The notes beneath the pieces are model-generated. The model had not been told where the DNA came from. It was given only the letters and a program-made list of their open reading frames with translations, and searched no databases. DNA of 64,000 nucleotides from Streptomyces sp. NBRC 110035 (GTDB lineage: Bacteria > Actinomycetota > Actinomycetes > Streptomycetales > Streptomycetaceae): contig NZ_BBNN01000021.1 in assembly GCF_000829695.1 (NCBI RefSeq), positions 156,008 to 220,007 on the forward strand, written 5' to 3'. Each line of letters begins with the position of its first letter. The first letter of the stretch is position 1. The position numbers and the translations under genes are program-made. Below are positions 18,946 through 27,682 of this stretch, one piece after another.

Positions 18946-19600
18946 CCGCGTCCTGGTCGACAAGCTCACCCCCTGGTTCGGCTCCGAGCCCGAGCGCGGC
19001 GAGGTCGTGGTCTTCCACGACCCCGACAACTGGCTGGCGGGCGAGCCGACGCCCGAATCCAACGTGTTGCAGACGTTCCTCAGCTGGATCGGCCTGATGC
19101 CGTCCGCCGAGGAGAAGGACCTGATCAAGCGGGTCGTCGGGGTCGGTGGTGACGTCGTCGAGTGCAAGGGCACCGGCCCGCTCACGGTCAACGGCGTCGC
19201 CCTGAACGAGGCGGACTACGTCTATCCGGGCAACACCCCGTGCAGCCAGGACGACCAGGGCGGCCAGTTCAAGGTCGAGGTTCCCGACGGCAAGATCTGG
19301 GTCATGGGCGACCACCGGCAGAACTCCCGGGACTCGCGCTACAACCGGGCCGACAAGAACGACGGCATGGTTCCGGTGAGTGAGGTCGTCGGCCGTGCCG
19401 TCGTCATCGCCTGGCCGGTCGGCCGCTGGGACATGCTCGAGGTTCCGGACACCTTCGACCAGTCCGCGCTGGGCACGCAGGCATCGGCGTCCGCGGCCTT
19501 GACGGTGGCACCCCAGGGGGTCGCGCTCGTGGGCGCGGTGCCACCGGTGCTGTGGCGGCGCGGGTGGGACCGCCGCCGCGAGGACGGGCCCAGGGCCTGA
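18608..19600 (+). CDS. sipY: Type I signal peptidase SipY
   Basis: 330 aa. A long hydrophilic N-terminal tail (about 75 residues, acidic and Gly-rich) precedes the anchor ILVGIALVLALLIKTFLL. Catalytic Ser in IPSDSMQNTL, where SDSM replaces the usual SGSM, Lys in DLIKRVVGVGGD, box E MGDHRQNSRDSR. A weakly hydrophobic stretch (VALVGAVPPVLW) lies near the C-terminus. GTG 18608 has AGGAG six bases upstream. From memory, SipY is the main processing peptidase in S. lividans. A perfect palindrome after the stop separates it from sipZ. Confidence 0.94.
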   Translation: MGDVAVGARSGADGEEHRGRPAEPRVPAEDGAATSGSDSPAAGEGRVADDRSERGGRGPDEPPREQRKPRSFWKELPILVGIALVLALLIKTFLLQAFSIPSDSMQNTLQQGDRVLVDKLTPWFGSEPERGEVVVFHDPDNWLAGEPTPESNVLQTFLSWIGLMPSAEEKDLIKRVVGVGGDVVECKGTGPLTVNGVALNEADYVYPGNTPCSQDDQGGQFKVEVPDGKIWVMGDHRQNSRDSRYNRADKNDGMVPVSEVVGRAVVIAWPVGRWDMLEVPDTFDQSALGTQASASAALTVAPQGVALVGAVPPVLWRRGWDRRREDGPRA

Positions 19601-19603
19601 GCG

Positions 19604-19635
19604 CTGCGGGCGGCCGCCGCGGCGGCCGCCCGCAG
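19604..19635 (+). terminator. 32-base perfect palindrome between sipY and sipZ
   Basis: Arms of 15 bases (19604-19618 and 19621-19635) around GC, all complementary, starting four bases past the sipY stop. Strong hairpin; it implies sipZ has its own promoter. Confidence 0.8.
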
Positions 19636-19641
19636 GAGGGG

Positions 19642-19671
19642 CTGACCCGGTCCGGTACTGCCGGATAGGGT
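19642..19671 (+). promoter_or_regulatory. Candidate leaderless promoter of sipZ
   Basis: CTGACC (19642-19647), 18 bases, TAGGGT (19666-19671). The sipZ ATG begins seven bases after the -10, about where transcription should start, so the mRNA may be leaderless. Confidence 0.5.
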
Positions 19672-19678
19672 GCCGCCC

Positions 19679-20473
19679 ATGACTGGGCAGAGCACGACAC
19701 GTACGGCTTCTCGCGGCGGCGGCGGCGGCGGTGCGGGCCGGGGTCCGGCGGGAAGCCGGACCGGGCAGCGACTGTCCTCACTGGCCGTGGCGCTGGGTCT
19801 GGTGCTGTTCCTCGGCGGGTTCGTCTGGGGAGCGCTGGTGTACCTGCCGTACACCGTGCCCACCCCCTCGATGGCGCCGACGATCGGTGCCGGGGACCGG
19901 GTGCTGGCCCAGCGCGTCGACGGCGGCGACGTCCGCCGCGGCGACGTCGTGGTCTTCGAGGACGAGAACTGGGCGGACGTACCGGTCGTCAAGCGGGTGG
20001 TCGCCGTCGGCGGGGACACCGTCTCCACCGGACAGGACGGCAGGCTGAGGGTCAACGGTACGGAGATCGACGAGCCGTATCTCTCCGCGGACGAGACGGC
20101 CGGGCTCAATGCCTTCCCGGAGGTGACCGTGCCGAAGGGCCGCCTGTTCCTGCTCGGTGACGAGCGCAGCGGCTCCCTGGACTCGGCCTCCCATCTCACC
20201 GACACCGCGAACGGCACCGTCTCCCGCGAGGCGGTCGAGGCCCGGGTCGACGCGGTGGTCTGGCCGATGGACGGCATGCTGCAGGCTCCGACCGGCTTCG
20301 AAGAGCTCGGCGGACTCTCCTCACCGGGGCCGCTGCCGACGGTCATCGCCCTGGTCACCGGCGGTGCCGTGCTCATCCTCGGCGGGGCCGCGTACGGCCC
20401 GCTCGCCGCGCGGGCCGGTGCCTCCCGGGCCCGTCGGGCGGACGAGGGAGCGGAGGCGAACGGTGTCCGCTGA
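19679..20473 (+). CDS. sipZ: Type I signal peptidase SipZ
   Basis: 264 aa, the most divergent of the four. Anchor near residues 38-55 (VALGLVLFLGGFVWGALV), catalytic Ser in VPTPSMAPTI, Lys in VVKRVVAVGGD, box E LGDERSGSLDS, and a clear second membrane segment near the C-terminus (TVIALVTGGAVLILGGAAYG), giving a different topology from SipW. ATG 19679 is preferred to GTG 19670 because the -10 hexamer overlaps the latter. The Nudix gene overlaps its last 11 bases. Confidence 0.92.
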   Translation: MTGQSTTRTASRGGGGGGAGRGPAGSRTGQRLSSLAVALGLVLFLGGFVWGALVYLPYTVPTPSMAPTIGAGDRVLAQRVDGGDVRRGDVVVFEDENWADVPVVKRVVAVGGDTVSTGQDGRLRVNGTEIDEPYLSADETAGLNAFPEVTVPKGRLFLLGDERSGSLDSASHLTDTANGTVSREAVEARVDAVVWPMDGMLQAPTGFEELGGLSSPGPLPTVIALVTGGAVLILGGAAYGPLAARAGASRARRADEGAEANGVR

Positions 20474-20999
20474 GACGGCCCACTCCGCCGGGGACTCCCA
20501 CGAGGGCGGGACCGGGGGCGGGCTGCGCAGGGTCGCCCGCGTCGTCCTGCTCGACCCGGAGGACCGCATCCTGCTGCTGCACGGTCATGAGCCGGACGAC
20601 CCCGCCGACGACTGGTGGTTCACGCCCGGCGGCGGTGTGGAGGGCGACGAGAGCCGTGAACAGGCGGCGCTGCGGGAGCTCGCGGAGGAGACCGGCATCA
20701 CGGAGGTGGAGCTCGGGCCCGTGCTGTGGCGGCGGACGTGCTCCTTCCCGTTCGCGGGCCGCCGTTGGGACCAGGACGAGTGGTACTACCTCGCTCGCAC
20801 CACCGGGAGGGTCACCGGGGCCACGGCGCTGACCGAGCTCGAGCGCCGCAGCGTCACCGGAGCACGCTGGTGGACGTGCCCGGAACTGGCCCGGGCCCGT
20901 GAGACGGTGTACCCGACGGGACTCGCCGAGCTGCTGCGCGTCCTGCTCGACGAGGGTCCCCCGGCCGGACCCGTCCCCCTGGGCACCGAGACCGTCTAG
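20463..20999 (+). CDS. Nudix hydrolase
   Basis: 178-residue Nudix enzyme hydrolysing an NDP-X bond; substrate unknown. The Nudix box is complete: G(5)E(7)REL(1)EE(1)G in GGGVEGDESREQ followed by AALRELAEETGI, residues about 58-81. A Trp-rich FTPGGG entry (DDWWFTPGGG) resembles MutT/diadenosine-type members. GTG 20463 overlaps sipZ by 11 bases. It is probably co-transcribed with sipZ and followed by a terminator. Confidence 0.88.
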   Translation: MSAETAHSAGDSHEGGTGGGLRRVARVVLLDPEDRILLLHGHEPDDPADDWWFTPGGGVEGDESREQAALRELAEETGITEVELGPVLWRRTCSFPFAGRRWDQDEWYYLARTTGRVTGATALTELERRSVTGARWWTCPELARARETVYPTGLAELLRVLLDEGPPAGPVPLGTETV

Positions 21000-21019
21000 G
21001 ACAGGACCTGGACGCGGGC

Positions 21020-21069
21020 CCCGGGGGCCGTCCGGCGGGTCGGGCCGGTTCGGGGACGGGGCCCCCGGG
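21020..21069 (+). terminator. Terminator after the Nudix gene
   Basis: About 14-bp stem (21020-21033 with 21054-21069, 2-base bulge) of G and C. The sequence CACAAT (21077-21082) just after it may be the -10 of the next gene. Confidence 0.6.
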
Positions 21070-21114
21070 ACTGGCGCACAATGGTGGGATCGCACAGGTG
21101 AAGGGGAACATGCC

Positions 21115-21423
21115 ATGAGCGCCGAGGACCTCGAGAAGTACGAGACCGAGATGGAGCTGAAGCTCTACCGGGAGTACCGCGACGTCGTCGGTCTGTTCAA
21201 ATACGTGATCGAGACCGAGCGCCGCTTCTATCTGACCAACGACTACGAGATGCAGGTGCACTCGGTCCAGGGCGAGGTGTTCTTCGAGGTATCCATGGCG
21301 GATGCCTGGGTCTGGGACATGTACCGGCCGGCCAGGTTCGTGAAGCAGGTACGCGTCCTGACATTCAAGGACGTGAACATCGAGGAGCTCAACAAGAGCG
21401 ACCTGGAGCTCCCGGGCGGGTGA
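21115..21423 (+). CDS. DUF2469 family protein
   Basis: 102-residue actinobacterial protein of unknown function, rich in charged and aromatic residues ([29 protein letters not shown]). It is soluble, with no signal peptide. It is nearly universal next to yraN and comM-like genes in actinobacteria. ATG 21115 has AAGGGG eight bases upstream; earlier in-frame starts fall in the terminator. Confidence 0.9.
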   Translation: MSAEDLEKYETEMELKLYREYRDVVGLFKYVIETERRFYLTNDYEMQVHSVQGEVFFEVSMADAWVWDMYRPARFVKQVRVLTFKDVNIEELNKSDLELPGG

Positions 21424-21511
21424 CGGAGTTCTCCACAACCGCCGGGTCGTCCACCAAGATCCACTTCGGACGGCCGGCCGGGTGACGGTGGGCACCGGAG
21501 GTGGTGCCCAC

Positions 21512-21886
21512 ATGAACCCACGACAGCAGGCACGCGGCGCACTCGGCAGGTACGGCGAAACGCTGGCCGCGCGACGGCTGGCGCAGGCCGGAATGACGGT
21601 CCTGGAGCGGAACTGGCGCTGCGGCAGGACCGGCGAGATCGACATCGTGGCCCGGGACGGCGACGCTCTCGTCGTCTGCGAGGTCAAGACCCGCAGGGCC
21701 GGGTCCTTCCAGCACCCCATGGAGGCGGTCACCCCCGCCAAGGCGGCCCGCCTGCGGGGTCTGGCACAACGCTGGCTCCAGGAACACGGGGGAGCGCCGC
21801 CCGGCGGCGTCCGCATCGACCTGGTCGGCGTCCTGCTGCCGAAGCGCGGCGCGCCCCGGGTGGAGCATGTCCGGGGGGCGGCCTGA
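21512..21886 (+). CDS. yraN: YraN/UPF0102 endonuclease-like protein
   Basis: 124 aa, UPF0102. Restriction-endonuclease-like fold: the acidic core [21 protein letters not shown] contains E, D and the ExK motif typical of PD-(D/E)XK nucleases (Holliday-junction resolvase-like). Cleavage activity is not established for most members. ATG 21512 has GGAGGTG eight bases upstream. One base separates it from the ComM-like gene; together with dprA these form a DNA-processing cluster. Confidence 0.9.
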   Translation: MNPRQQARGALGRYGETLAARRLAQAGMTVLERNWRCGRTGEIDIVARDGDALVVCEVKTRRAGSFQHPMEAVTPAKAARLRGLAQRWLQEHGGAPPGGVRIDLVGVLLPKRGAPRVEHVRGAA

Positions 21887-21887
21887 G

Positions 21888-23513
21888 ATGGGGTTCGCCC
21901 GTACGTGCTCGGTGGCGCTGGTCGGCGTCGAGGGCGTGGTCGTGGAGGTCCAGGCCGACCTCGAACCGGGAGTGTCGGCGTTCACGCTGGTGGGGCTGCC
22001 GGACAAGAGCCTGACGGAGAGCCGCGACCGGGTCAGGGCCGCGATCGTCAACTCCGGGGAGGAATGGCCCCAGAAGAAACTCACCGTGGGGCTCAGCCCG
22101 GCGTCGGTGCCGAAGGCGGGCAGCGGCTTCGACCTGGCCGTCGCCAGTGCCGTCCTGGGCGCCGCCGAGCGGATCGACCCTCGGGTGCTCGCCGACCTCG
22201 TGATGATCGGCGAGCTGGGCCTGGACGGCAGGGTGCGGCCCGTCCGGGGCACGCTGCCCGCGGTCGTCGCGGCGGCCGACGCCGGATACGAACAGGTCGT
22301 GGTGCCCGAGTGCGCCGCCGCCGAGGCCTCGCTGGTGCCGGGCGTGTCCGTACTGGGGGTCCGCAGCCTGCGCCAGCTGATCGCCCTGCTCACCGACGAG
22401 CCGGTGCCCGAGGAGGAACCCGGCGGCCAGGGGCGGCCCGACCCGCTCCTGGCCGGACTGCGGGTACCCGGCACCGGCGCGGCCACCGGCATGCACAGCG
22501 CCGGCGCGGCACACTACGACACCGGCCACGACCTCGCGGACGTCGTCGGCCAGCTCCCGGCCCGGACCGGGGTGGAGGTGGCGGCGGCCGGCGGCCACCA
22601 CCTGTTCCTCGAGGGGCCGCCCGGCGCGGGCAAGACCATGCTTGCGGAACGGCTGCCCTCGCTCCTGCCGCCGCTCGACCGGCAGGCGTCCCTGGAGGTC
22701 ACCGCCGTGCACTCGGTGGCCGGCCTGCTGCCTCCGGACCGGCCCCTGATCGACACCGCCCCCTACTGCGCCCCCCACCACTCGGCCACCATGCAGGCGC
22801 TCGTCGGCGGCGGCCCCGGCATCGCCCGTCCCGGAGCCGTGTCGCTCGCCCATCGCGGCGTGCTCTTCCTGGACGAAACGCCAGAATTCGGCAGCCATGC
22901 CCTGGACGCCCTGCGTCAGCCCCTGGAGGCCGGACACGTCGTCATCGCGCGCAGCTCGGGCGTCGTGCGCTTCCCGGCAAGGTTCCTCATGGTGCTCGCC
23001 GCCAACCCCTGCCCCTGCGGCCGCTTCTCGCCGAAGGACAGCCTGTGCGAGTGCCCGCCCTCGTCGATCCGCCGTTACCAGGCCCGGCTGTCCGGCCCGC
23101 TGCTCGACCGGGTCGACCTGCGGGTCGAGGCCGAGCGCGTCACCCGTGCCGAACTGACCGCCGACGGAGCCCGCGGCGAGTCCACCGCCACGGTCGCCGA
23201 CCGGGTGCGCGCGGCCCGGGAGCGCGCCGCGAGACGGCTCGCGGGCACTCCGTGGCGCACCAACAGCGACATCCCCGGACGGGACCTGCGCAACCGCTGG
23301 CACGCGGCCCCGGGCGCGATGGAGGACGCCGAGCGGTGCCTGGAGCGCGGCGTGCTCAGCGCGCGCGGACTCGACCGGGTGCTGCGGGTCGCGTGGACCG
23401 TCGCCGACCTGGTCGGCCGCGACCGGCCCGACGCCAGGGACGTCGCCCTCGCCCTGCACCTGCGTACCGGCGTCCCGCGCGGAGTGCCCATGGCGATCGG
23501 GGCGCTGACATGA
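21888..23513 (+). CDS. YifB/ComM-family Mg-chelatase-like AAA ATPase
   Basis: 541-residue AAA+ ATPase. N-terminal Lon-protease-like domain without obvious catalytic use (ALVGVEGVVVEVQADL; VGLPDKSLTESRDRVRAA). AAA core with Walker A GPPGAGKTMLAERLP near 245, Walker B HRGVLFLDETPEF near 325, and Cys-containing AANPCPCGRFSP. ComM is known in Gram-negative bacteria as a helicase promoting branch migration in transformation; in Streptomyces the role is not known. dprA follows with a four-base overlap. Confidence 0.93.
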   Translation: MGFARTCSVALVGVEGVVVEVQADLEPGVSAFTLVGLPDKSLTESRDRVRAAIVNSGEEWPQKKLTVGLSPASVPKAGSGFDLAVASAVLGAAERIDPRVLADLVMIGELGLDGRVRPVRGTLPAVVAAADAGYEQVVVPECAAAEASLVPGVSVLGVRSLRQLIALLTDEPVPEEEPGGQGRPDPLLAGLRVPGTGAATGMHSAGAAHYDTGHDLADVVGQLPARTGVEVAAAGGHHLFLEGPPGAGKTMLAERLPSLLPPLDRQASLEVTAVHSVAGLLPPDRPLIDTAPYCAPHHSATMQALVGGGPGIARPGAVSLAHRGVLFLDETPEFGSHALDALRQPLEAGHVVIARSSGVVRFPARFLMVLAANPCPCGRFSPKDSLCECPPSSIRRYQARLSGPLLDRVDLRVEAERVTRAELTADGARGESTATVADRVRAARERAARRLAGTPWRTNSDIPGRDLRNRWHAAPGAMEDAERCLERGVLSARGLDRVLRVAWTVADLVGRDRPDARDVALALHLRTGVPRGVPMAIGALT

Positions 23514-24691
23514 GCGGCGCCGGCGGGCCCACCGGGCCCACCGGGCCCGCGGACGGTGAACTCCTCGCCCGGGTCTTCCTCACACGGGTCCTCGAACCCG
23601 GCGACGAGACCGGTGGGCGATGGGTGCGGGAGCTGGGCGCGCGGGAGGTGGCGGAGCGGCTGCGAACGAGGGGCGAGCCGTTGCCGGGGGCGAGCGGCCG
23701 GCGCTGGGCAGGAATGGTGGCCCGGGCCGAGCAGGCCGCCCCGGGCCGGGATCTCGCCGTCGCGCGGAACGCCGGGGTGCGGTTCGTGCACCCGGGGACG
23801 GCCGAATGGCCCCGGCAGCTCGACGACCTGGGGGACGGCCGGCCCCTCGGGCTGTGGGTGCGCGGTCCCGCCGACCTGCGGATGTGGGCGCTGCGCTCGG
23901 TCGCCGTCGTCGGCGCCCGCGCCTGCACCGAGTACGGCGCCCACATGGCCGCCACCCTCGCCGCCGAGCTCGCCGAGCGCGGCTGGGTCGTGGTCTCCGG
24001 CGGTGCCTACGGGGTCGACGGCGCCGCACACCGCGGCGCGCTCGGCTCGGGCGGCGCCACCGTCGCCGTCCTCGCCTGCGGCGTCGACCGGCCCTACCCG
24101 CGCGGACACACCGGGCTGATCACCAGGATCGCGGAACAAGGACTGGTCGTCGGCGAGCTGCCGCCCGGCGACCACCCGACTCCGAACAGGTTCATCCTCC
24201 GCAACCGGGTCATCGCCGCGCTCACCCGGGGCACCGTGGTCGTCGAGGCCGCGCACCGCAGCGGCTCCCTGGTGACCGCCAGGGCGGCCGGGCGCCTGGG
24301 ACGTCACACGATGGGGGTACCGGGACCGGCCACCAGCGGGCGCTCGGCCGGGGTGCACGAACTGCTGCGGCAGGGCGCGGTACTGGTCACCGATGCCGCG
24401 GAGATCGTCGAACTGGTCGGGGACATGGGTGAACTGGCCCCGGAACGGTGCGGGCCGGTACTGCCCCGGGACCTGCTGGACCCCGCCGCCCACCAGGTCC
24501 TCGACGCGTTGCCCGCGCGCGGGGCGGCCCCGGCCGACTCGATCGCGCGCGACGCGCGGACCACCCGGGACGACGCGATCGCGAGACTGTACGAACTGCG
24601 CGCACTCGGGTACGTCGAACGACACGGCGACGGCTGGAAGTTGACACGCCAGGCGGTGATTCCGGTCGACGACGGTTCCGGGGTCCCCTGA
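23510..24691 (+). CDS. dprA: DNA-processing protein DprA
   Basis: 393 aa. DprA/Smf loads RecA on incoming single-stranded DNA in transformable bacteria. Rossmann-like core: SVAVVGARACTEYG, VVSGGAYGVDGAAH, ELPPGDHPTPNRFILRNR and VEAAHRSGSLVTA (all family signatures). C-terminal winged-helix-like domain (VLDALPARGAAPADSIARDA...LYELRALGYVERHG). Starts at ATG 23510 overlapping the ComM-like gene (ATGA). Competence is not known in Streptomyces, so the role is likely recombination or conjugation related. Confidence 0.96.
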   Translation: MSGAGGPTGPTGPADGELLARVFLTRVLEPGDETGGRWVRELGAREVAERLRTRGEPLPGASGRRWAGMVARAEQAAPGRDLAVARNAGVRFVHPGTAEWPRQLDDLGDGRPLGLWVRGPADLRMWALRSVAVVGARACTEYGAHMAATLAAELAERGWVVVSGGAYGVDGAAHRGALGSGGATVAVLACGVDRPYPRGHTGLITRIAEQGLVVGELPPGDHPTPNRFILRNRVIAALTRGTVVVEAAHRSGSLVTARAAGRLGRHTMGVPGPATSGRSAGVHELLRQGAVLVTDAAEIVELVGDMGELAPERCGPVLPRDLLDPAAHQVLDALPARGAAPADSIARDARTTRDDAIARLYELRALGYVERHGDGWKLTRQAVIPVDDGSGVP

Positions 24692-25026
24692 CGGAGGGTG
24701 TTCGGCCGTCCGGGGGAACGGCTACACCCCTTGGAAAATACGTCAGTTGGGACACCCGGGTGATCACTTAGAGCGACGAGGTTCACCCGGTGGGCGGCGT
24801 GCGGGACACGCTCGCACCCACCCCGACCTCACTTCTTCGCACACCGCGATCTCGCAGTCACGCTACGCTCACAGGCGTCCCCGCACGGAACGACGGCATG
24901 GAAGGAAGCCCGGCAGGCGACGACCGCAGGCGATACGGGCAGGCAGCCGCCGGCAGGCGGCCCGGTATCAGACAGACGGCCCACCCGGGCAACACCAGCC
25001 CACTGCAGAACGGCACAAGGCGACGA
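24692..25026. other. dprA-whiG intergenic region
   Basis: 335 bases without a supported gene. It carries a CACCCGGGTG palindrome near 24754 and TACGCT (24864-24869) as a possible whiG -10. From memory, S. coelicolor locus numbers leave some 16 genes between these two; here there is nothing. Confidence 0.5.
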
Positions 25027-25869
25027 ATGCCCCAGCACACCTCCGGGTCCGACCGGGCGGCGATCCCCCCAGCCGCCCGTGACGGTGGCAGCGTGCGGCC
25101 GCCCGCTCCCTCGACGCTCGACGAGCTGTGGCGGTCGTACAAGGCGACGGGCGACGAGCGGCTGCGGGAGCAGTTGATCCTGCACTACTCGCCGTTGGTG
25201 AAGTACGTCGCGGGCCGGGTCAGCGTGGGGCTGCCACCCAACGTGGACCAGGCGGACTTCGTCTCCTCCGGGGTGTTCGGGCTGATCGACGCGATCGAGA
25301 AGTTCGACGTCGAGCGGGAGATCAAGTTCGAGACCTATGCGATCACCCGCATCAGGGGCGCGATGATCGACGAACTGCGGGCCCTGGACTGGATTCCGCG
25401 CTCGGTGCGGCAGAAGGCGCGCAATGTCGAGCGGGCGTACGCGACGCTGGAGGCACGGCTCAGGCGTACGCCGACGGAGAGCGAGGTCGCCGGCGAGATG
25501 GGCATCGCCGTGGACGAACTGCACGCGGTTTTCAGCCAGCTGTCGCTCGCCAACGTCGTCGCCCTGGAGGAGCTGCTGCATGCCGGGGGCGACGGCGGCG
25601 GCCGGCTCAGCCTGATGGACACCCTGGAGGACACCGCCGCCGACAACCCGGTGGAAGTGGCCGAGGACCGGGAGCTGCGACGGTTCCTGGCCCGGGCGAT
25701 CAACACCCTCCCGGAGCGGGAGAAGACCGTGGTCACGCTCTACTACTACGAAGGGCTCACCCTGGCCGAGATCGGCCATGTGCTGGGGGTCACCGAGAGC
25801 AGGGTCAGCCAGATCCACACCAAGTCCGTCCTCCAGCTCAGGGCGAAGCTGGCGGGCTTCCGGGGCTGA
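25027..25869 (+). CDS. whiG: RNA polymerase sigma factor WhiG
   Basis: 280-residue FliA-type sigma factor that starts sporulation in aerial hyphae. Region 2: [19 protein letters not shown] and [20 protein letters not shown] (core binding and -10 recognition). Region 3: [20 protein letters not shown]. Region 4: [20 protein letters not shown] (-35 helix-turn-helix). ATG 25027 gives the same length as S. coelicolor WhiG and has AAGG upstream; the frame open from 24790 is intergenic. Known control is by the anti-sigma RsiG with c-di-GMP. Confidence 0.97.
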   Translation: MPQHTSGSDRAAIPPAARDGGSVRPPAPSTLDELWRSYKATGDERLREQLILHYSPLVKYVAGRVSVGLPPNVDQADFVSSGVFGLIDAIEKFDVEREIKFETYAITRIRGAMIDELRALDWIPRSVRQKARNVERAYATLEARLRRTPTESEVAGEMGIAVDELHAVFSQLSLANVVALEELLHAGGDGGGRLSLMDTLEDTAADNPVEVAEDRELRRFLARAINTLPEREKTVVTLYYYEGLTLAEIGHVLGVTESRVSQIHTKSVLQLRAKLAGFRG

Positions 25870-25989
25870 GCCGGACGCCGGGCCCCACGCTCGCCCCGCC
25901 GTCCGAGCCGGCCGCCGGACCTCCCCCTGCGGTAGGCCCGCCCGGCCTGCGGTTTCGGCCGGGGACTCCCACCTCGCGCGGCGCGTCCG

Positions 25990-25995
25990 TAAAGT
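25990..25995 (+). promoter_or_regulatory. Candidate -10 of a leaderless TetR mRNA
   Basis: TAAAGT, a good TAnnnT, ends six bases before the GTG start of the TetR gene, and no ribosome-binding site exists. The transcript probably begins at the start codon. Confidence 0.5.
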
Positions 25996-26001
25996 GGTGG
26001 C

Positions 26002-26583
26002 GTGCCAAGGATTCGAGCGGCCTCCGTGGCCGAGCACCGGTCGATGCAACGCGCCGCCCTGCTGGACGCGGCACGCTCCCTGCTGTCCGAGGGCGGTACG
26101 GAGGCGCTGACCTTCCCCGCCCTCGCCGAGCGCACGGGCCTGGCGCGCTCCTCCGTGTACGAGTACTTCCGGTCCCGGGCGGCCGTCGTCGAGGAACTGT
26201 GCGAGGTCGACTTCCCGGTCTGGGCGGCCGAGGTCGAGACGGCCATGGCCACGGCCGACGGCGCCGGGGCCAAGATCGAGGCGTACGTCCGCAAGCAGCT
26301 GGAACTGGTCGGGGACCGGCGCCACCGGGCCGTGGTGGCGATCTCCGCGAGCGAACTCGACGCGGGCGCCCGGGAGAAGATCCGCGCGGCCCACGGCGGC
26401 CTCGTCGCGATGATCGTCGAGGCCCTGGGCGAACTGGGCCACGACCAGCCCCGGCTCGCCGCGATGCTGCTCCAGGGCGTGGTCGACGCGGCGGTGCGCC
26501 GCATCGAACTCGGCGCCGCCGAACACCCGGAGACGATCACGGAAGCCGCGGTCGCCATGACCCTGCGCGGCATCCAGCCCTGA
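26002..26583 (+). CDS. TetR family regulator
   Basis: 193 aa one-component repressor. N-terminal helix-turn-helix ALLDAARSLLSEGG then FPALAERTGLARSSVYEYF (recognition helix) at residues 15-55; the C-terminal ligand domain is helical and uncharacterised. It starts at GTG 26002, probably leaderless. Located between whiG and the oppositely oriented M23 peptidase gene; its target is not evident. Confidence 0.88.
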   Translation: MPRIRAASVAEHRSMQRAALLDAARSLLSEGGTEALTFPALAERTGLARSSVYEYFRSRAAVVEELCEVDFPVWAAEVETAMATADGAGAKIEAYVRKQLELVGDRRHRAVVAISASELDAGAREKIRAAHGGLVAMIVEALGELGHDQPRLAAMLLQGVVDAAVRRIELGAAEHPETITEAAVAMTLRGIQP

Positions 26584-26749
26584 CGGCCCGAAGCTCCGGG
26601 CCCCCGAGCCCGGACACTTCGACGCCGGACGTCCGGCGCTGCGGCGCGTGACGGCTGCCGTCCGGCCGCGCCGGGTCCCGGCTCCTCCCGGCACGCCCGC
26701 GGGGCGGCAGGACCCCCCGCCGCCCCGCCCCGCGCTCCCGTCCTGCCGG

Positions 26750-27403
26750 TCACTCCGGTACCGGCAGTCCGAGGACCGGCAGGAGCCTCGGCGGACCGGC
26801 GCGCAGGAGCCAGGGCGGAAGCAGGGTGAGCGGGTCGAGGTAGACGTCCGCTCCGAGCAGGCCCCAGTGCAGGCAGGGAGCCGTGCAGTGCGGGCTCCTC
26901 GCCGGCTCCGTCGCCGCCACCGCCCCGACCACCTCGCCCGCTGCCACCTCGGCCCCCTTCTCCACCGACGGGCGGACCGGCTCGTAGGTCGTACGCAGCG
27001 GCGGTGTCCCCGTGCCCGACAGCTCCACCGAGACGACGCCCCGGTCGGCCACCCGGCCGGCGAAAAAGACCCGGCCCGCTGCCACCGCCCGCACCGGCGT
27101 CCCCGGTGCCGCCGCCAGGTCCACTCCCCGGTGCCCGCGCCCGTACGGGGTCTTCGGTGGCTCCCAGCCCCGCAGTACCCGGGGCCGTACCCCCACGGGC
27201 CAGACCCGTCCGACGGCCGGTACCCCGGCACCGGCCCGAGCGGTGTCCCCGGCCGAAGCCGCGGGCCGCAGCGGCGGCGACGGCGGCGGGGACGACAGGA
27301 TCGTCGGTGTCAGGACCAGCAGGGCGACCAGGCGCGCCCAGGTCCTCGGGGACCGGCTCACACACCGCCCCACGGACCGGCTCACGGATCGGCTCATTCG
27401 CAT
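26750..27403 (-). CDS. Secreted M23 family (LytM-like) peptidase
   Basis: 217-residue cell-wall peptidase. Arg-rich N-terminus then a hydrophobic core (LVALLVLTPTILS) forms a signal peptide of about 50 residues. The M23 fold is seen in YGRGHRGVDLAA (HxxxD zinc ligands) and CLHWGLL near residue 180 (the final His of the HxH is replaced by Gly, an arrangement common in this Streptomyces group). Whether it cleaves is uncertain given that change. ATG 27403 has GGAGG nine bases upstream. Divergent from rpsB. Confidence 0.85.
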   Translation of the reverse strand: MRMSRSVSRSVGRCVSRSPRTWARLVALLVLTPTILSSPPPSPPLRPAASAGDTARAGAGVPAVGRVWPVGVRPRVLRGWEPPKTPYGRGHRGVDLAAAPGTPVRAVAAGRVFFAGRVADRGVVSVELSGTGTPPLRTTYEPVRPSVEKGAEVAAGEVVGAVAATEPARSPHCTAPCLHWGLLGADVYLDPLTLLPPWLLRAGPPRLLPVLGLPVPE

Positions 27404-27500
27404 GCCGGAAAGCCTCCACGGAATCCGTGATCACGGCCCGGACCTGTGGACCGTCACCCGGTTGTGGACAACGGCGTCACCCGGTGCCCCGCGGGTCCCG

Positions 27501-27533
27501 TACACTTCTGGTGGCGACCCGGGTCACCGGGTC
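27501..27533 (+). promoter_or_regulatory. rpsB promoter -10 and leader hairpin
   Basis: TACACT (27501-27506) is a plausible -10. A GACCCGG/CCGGGTC hairpin (27516-27533) follows at the start of a leader of about 170 bases before rpsB. It may regulate rpsB, but no known S2 leader motif was recognised. Confidence 0.35.
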
Positions 27534-27682
27534 GACTTCGCACGCCCCGACATCAGGACCGGTCACGGCCGCTCCCGGTGTCAGCGCCCCTCGGTCCTTC
27601 GTGGCAACGGCGCGTCGTGGGCGTCAGGCGCGGGAGCCGCCGGTTCCCGCGGCACAACCGAGAAAATCAAGGAGATACGGCC

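Noticed and set aside
23075..24625. Minus-strand frame of 516 codons opposite comM-like/dprA
   Set aside because: Shadow of two well-supported genes; no domain in the translation.
24790..25026. N-terminal extension of whiG
   Set aside because: WhiG homologues start at the MPQHTSGS position; the extension has weak coding signal.
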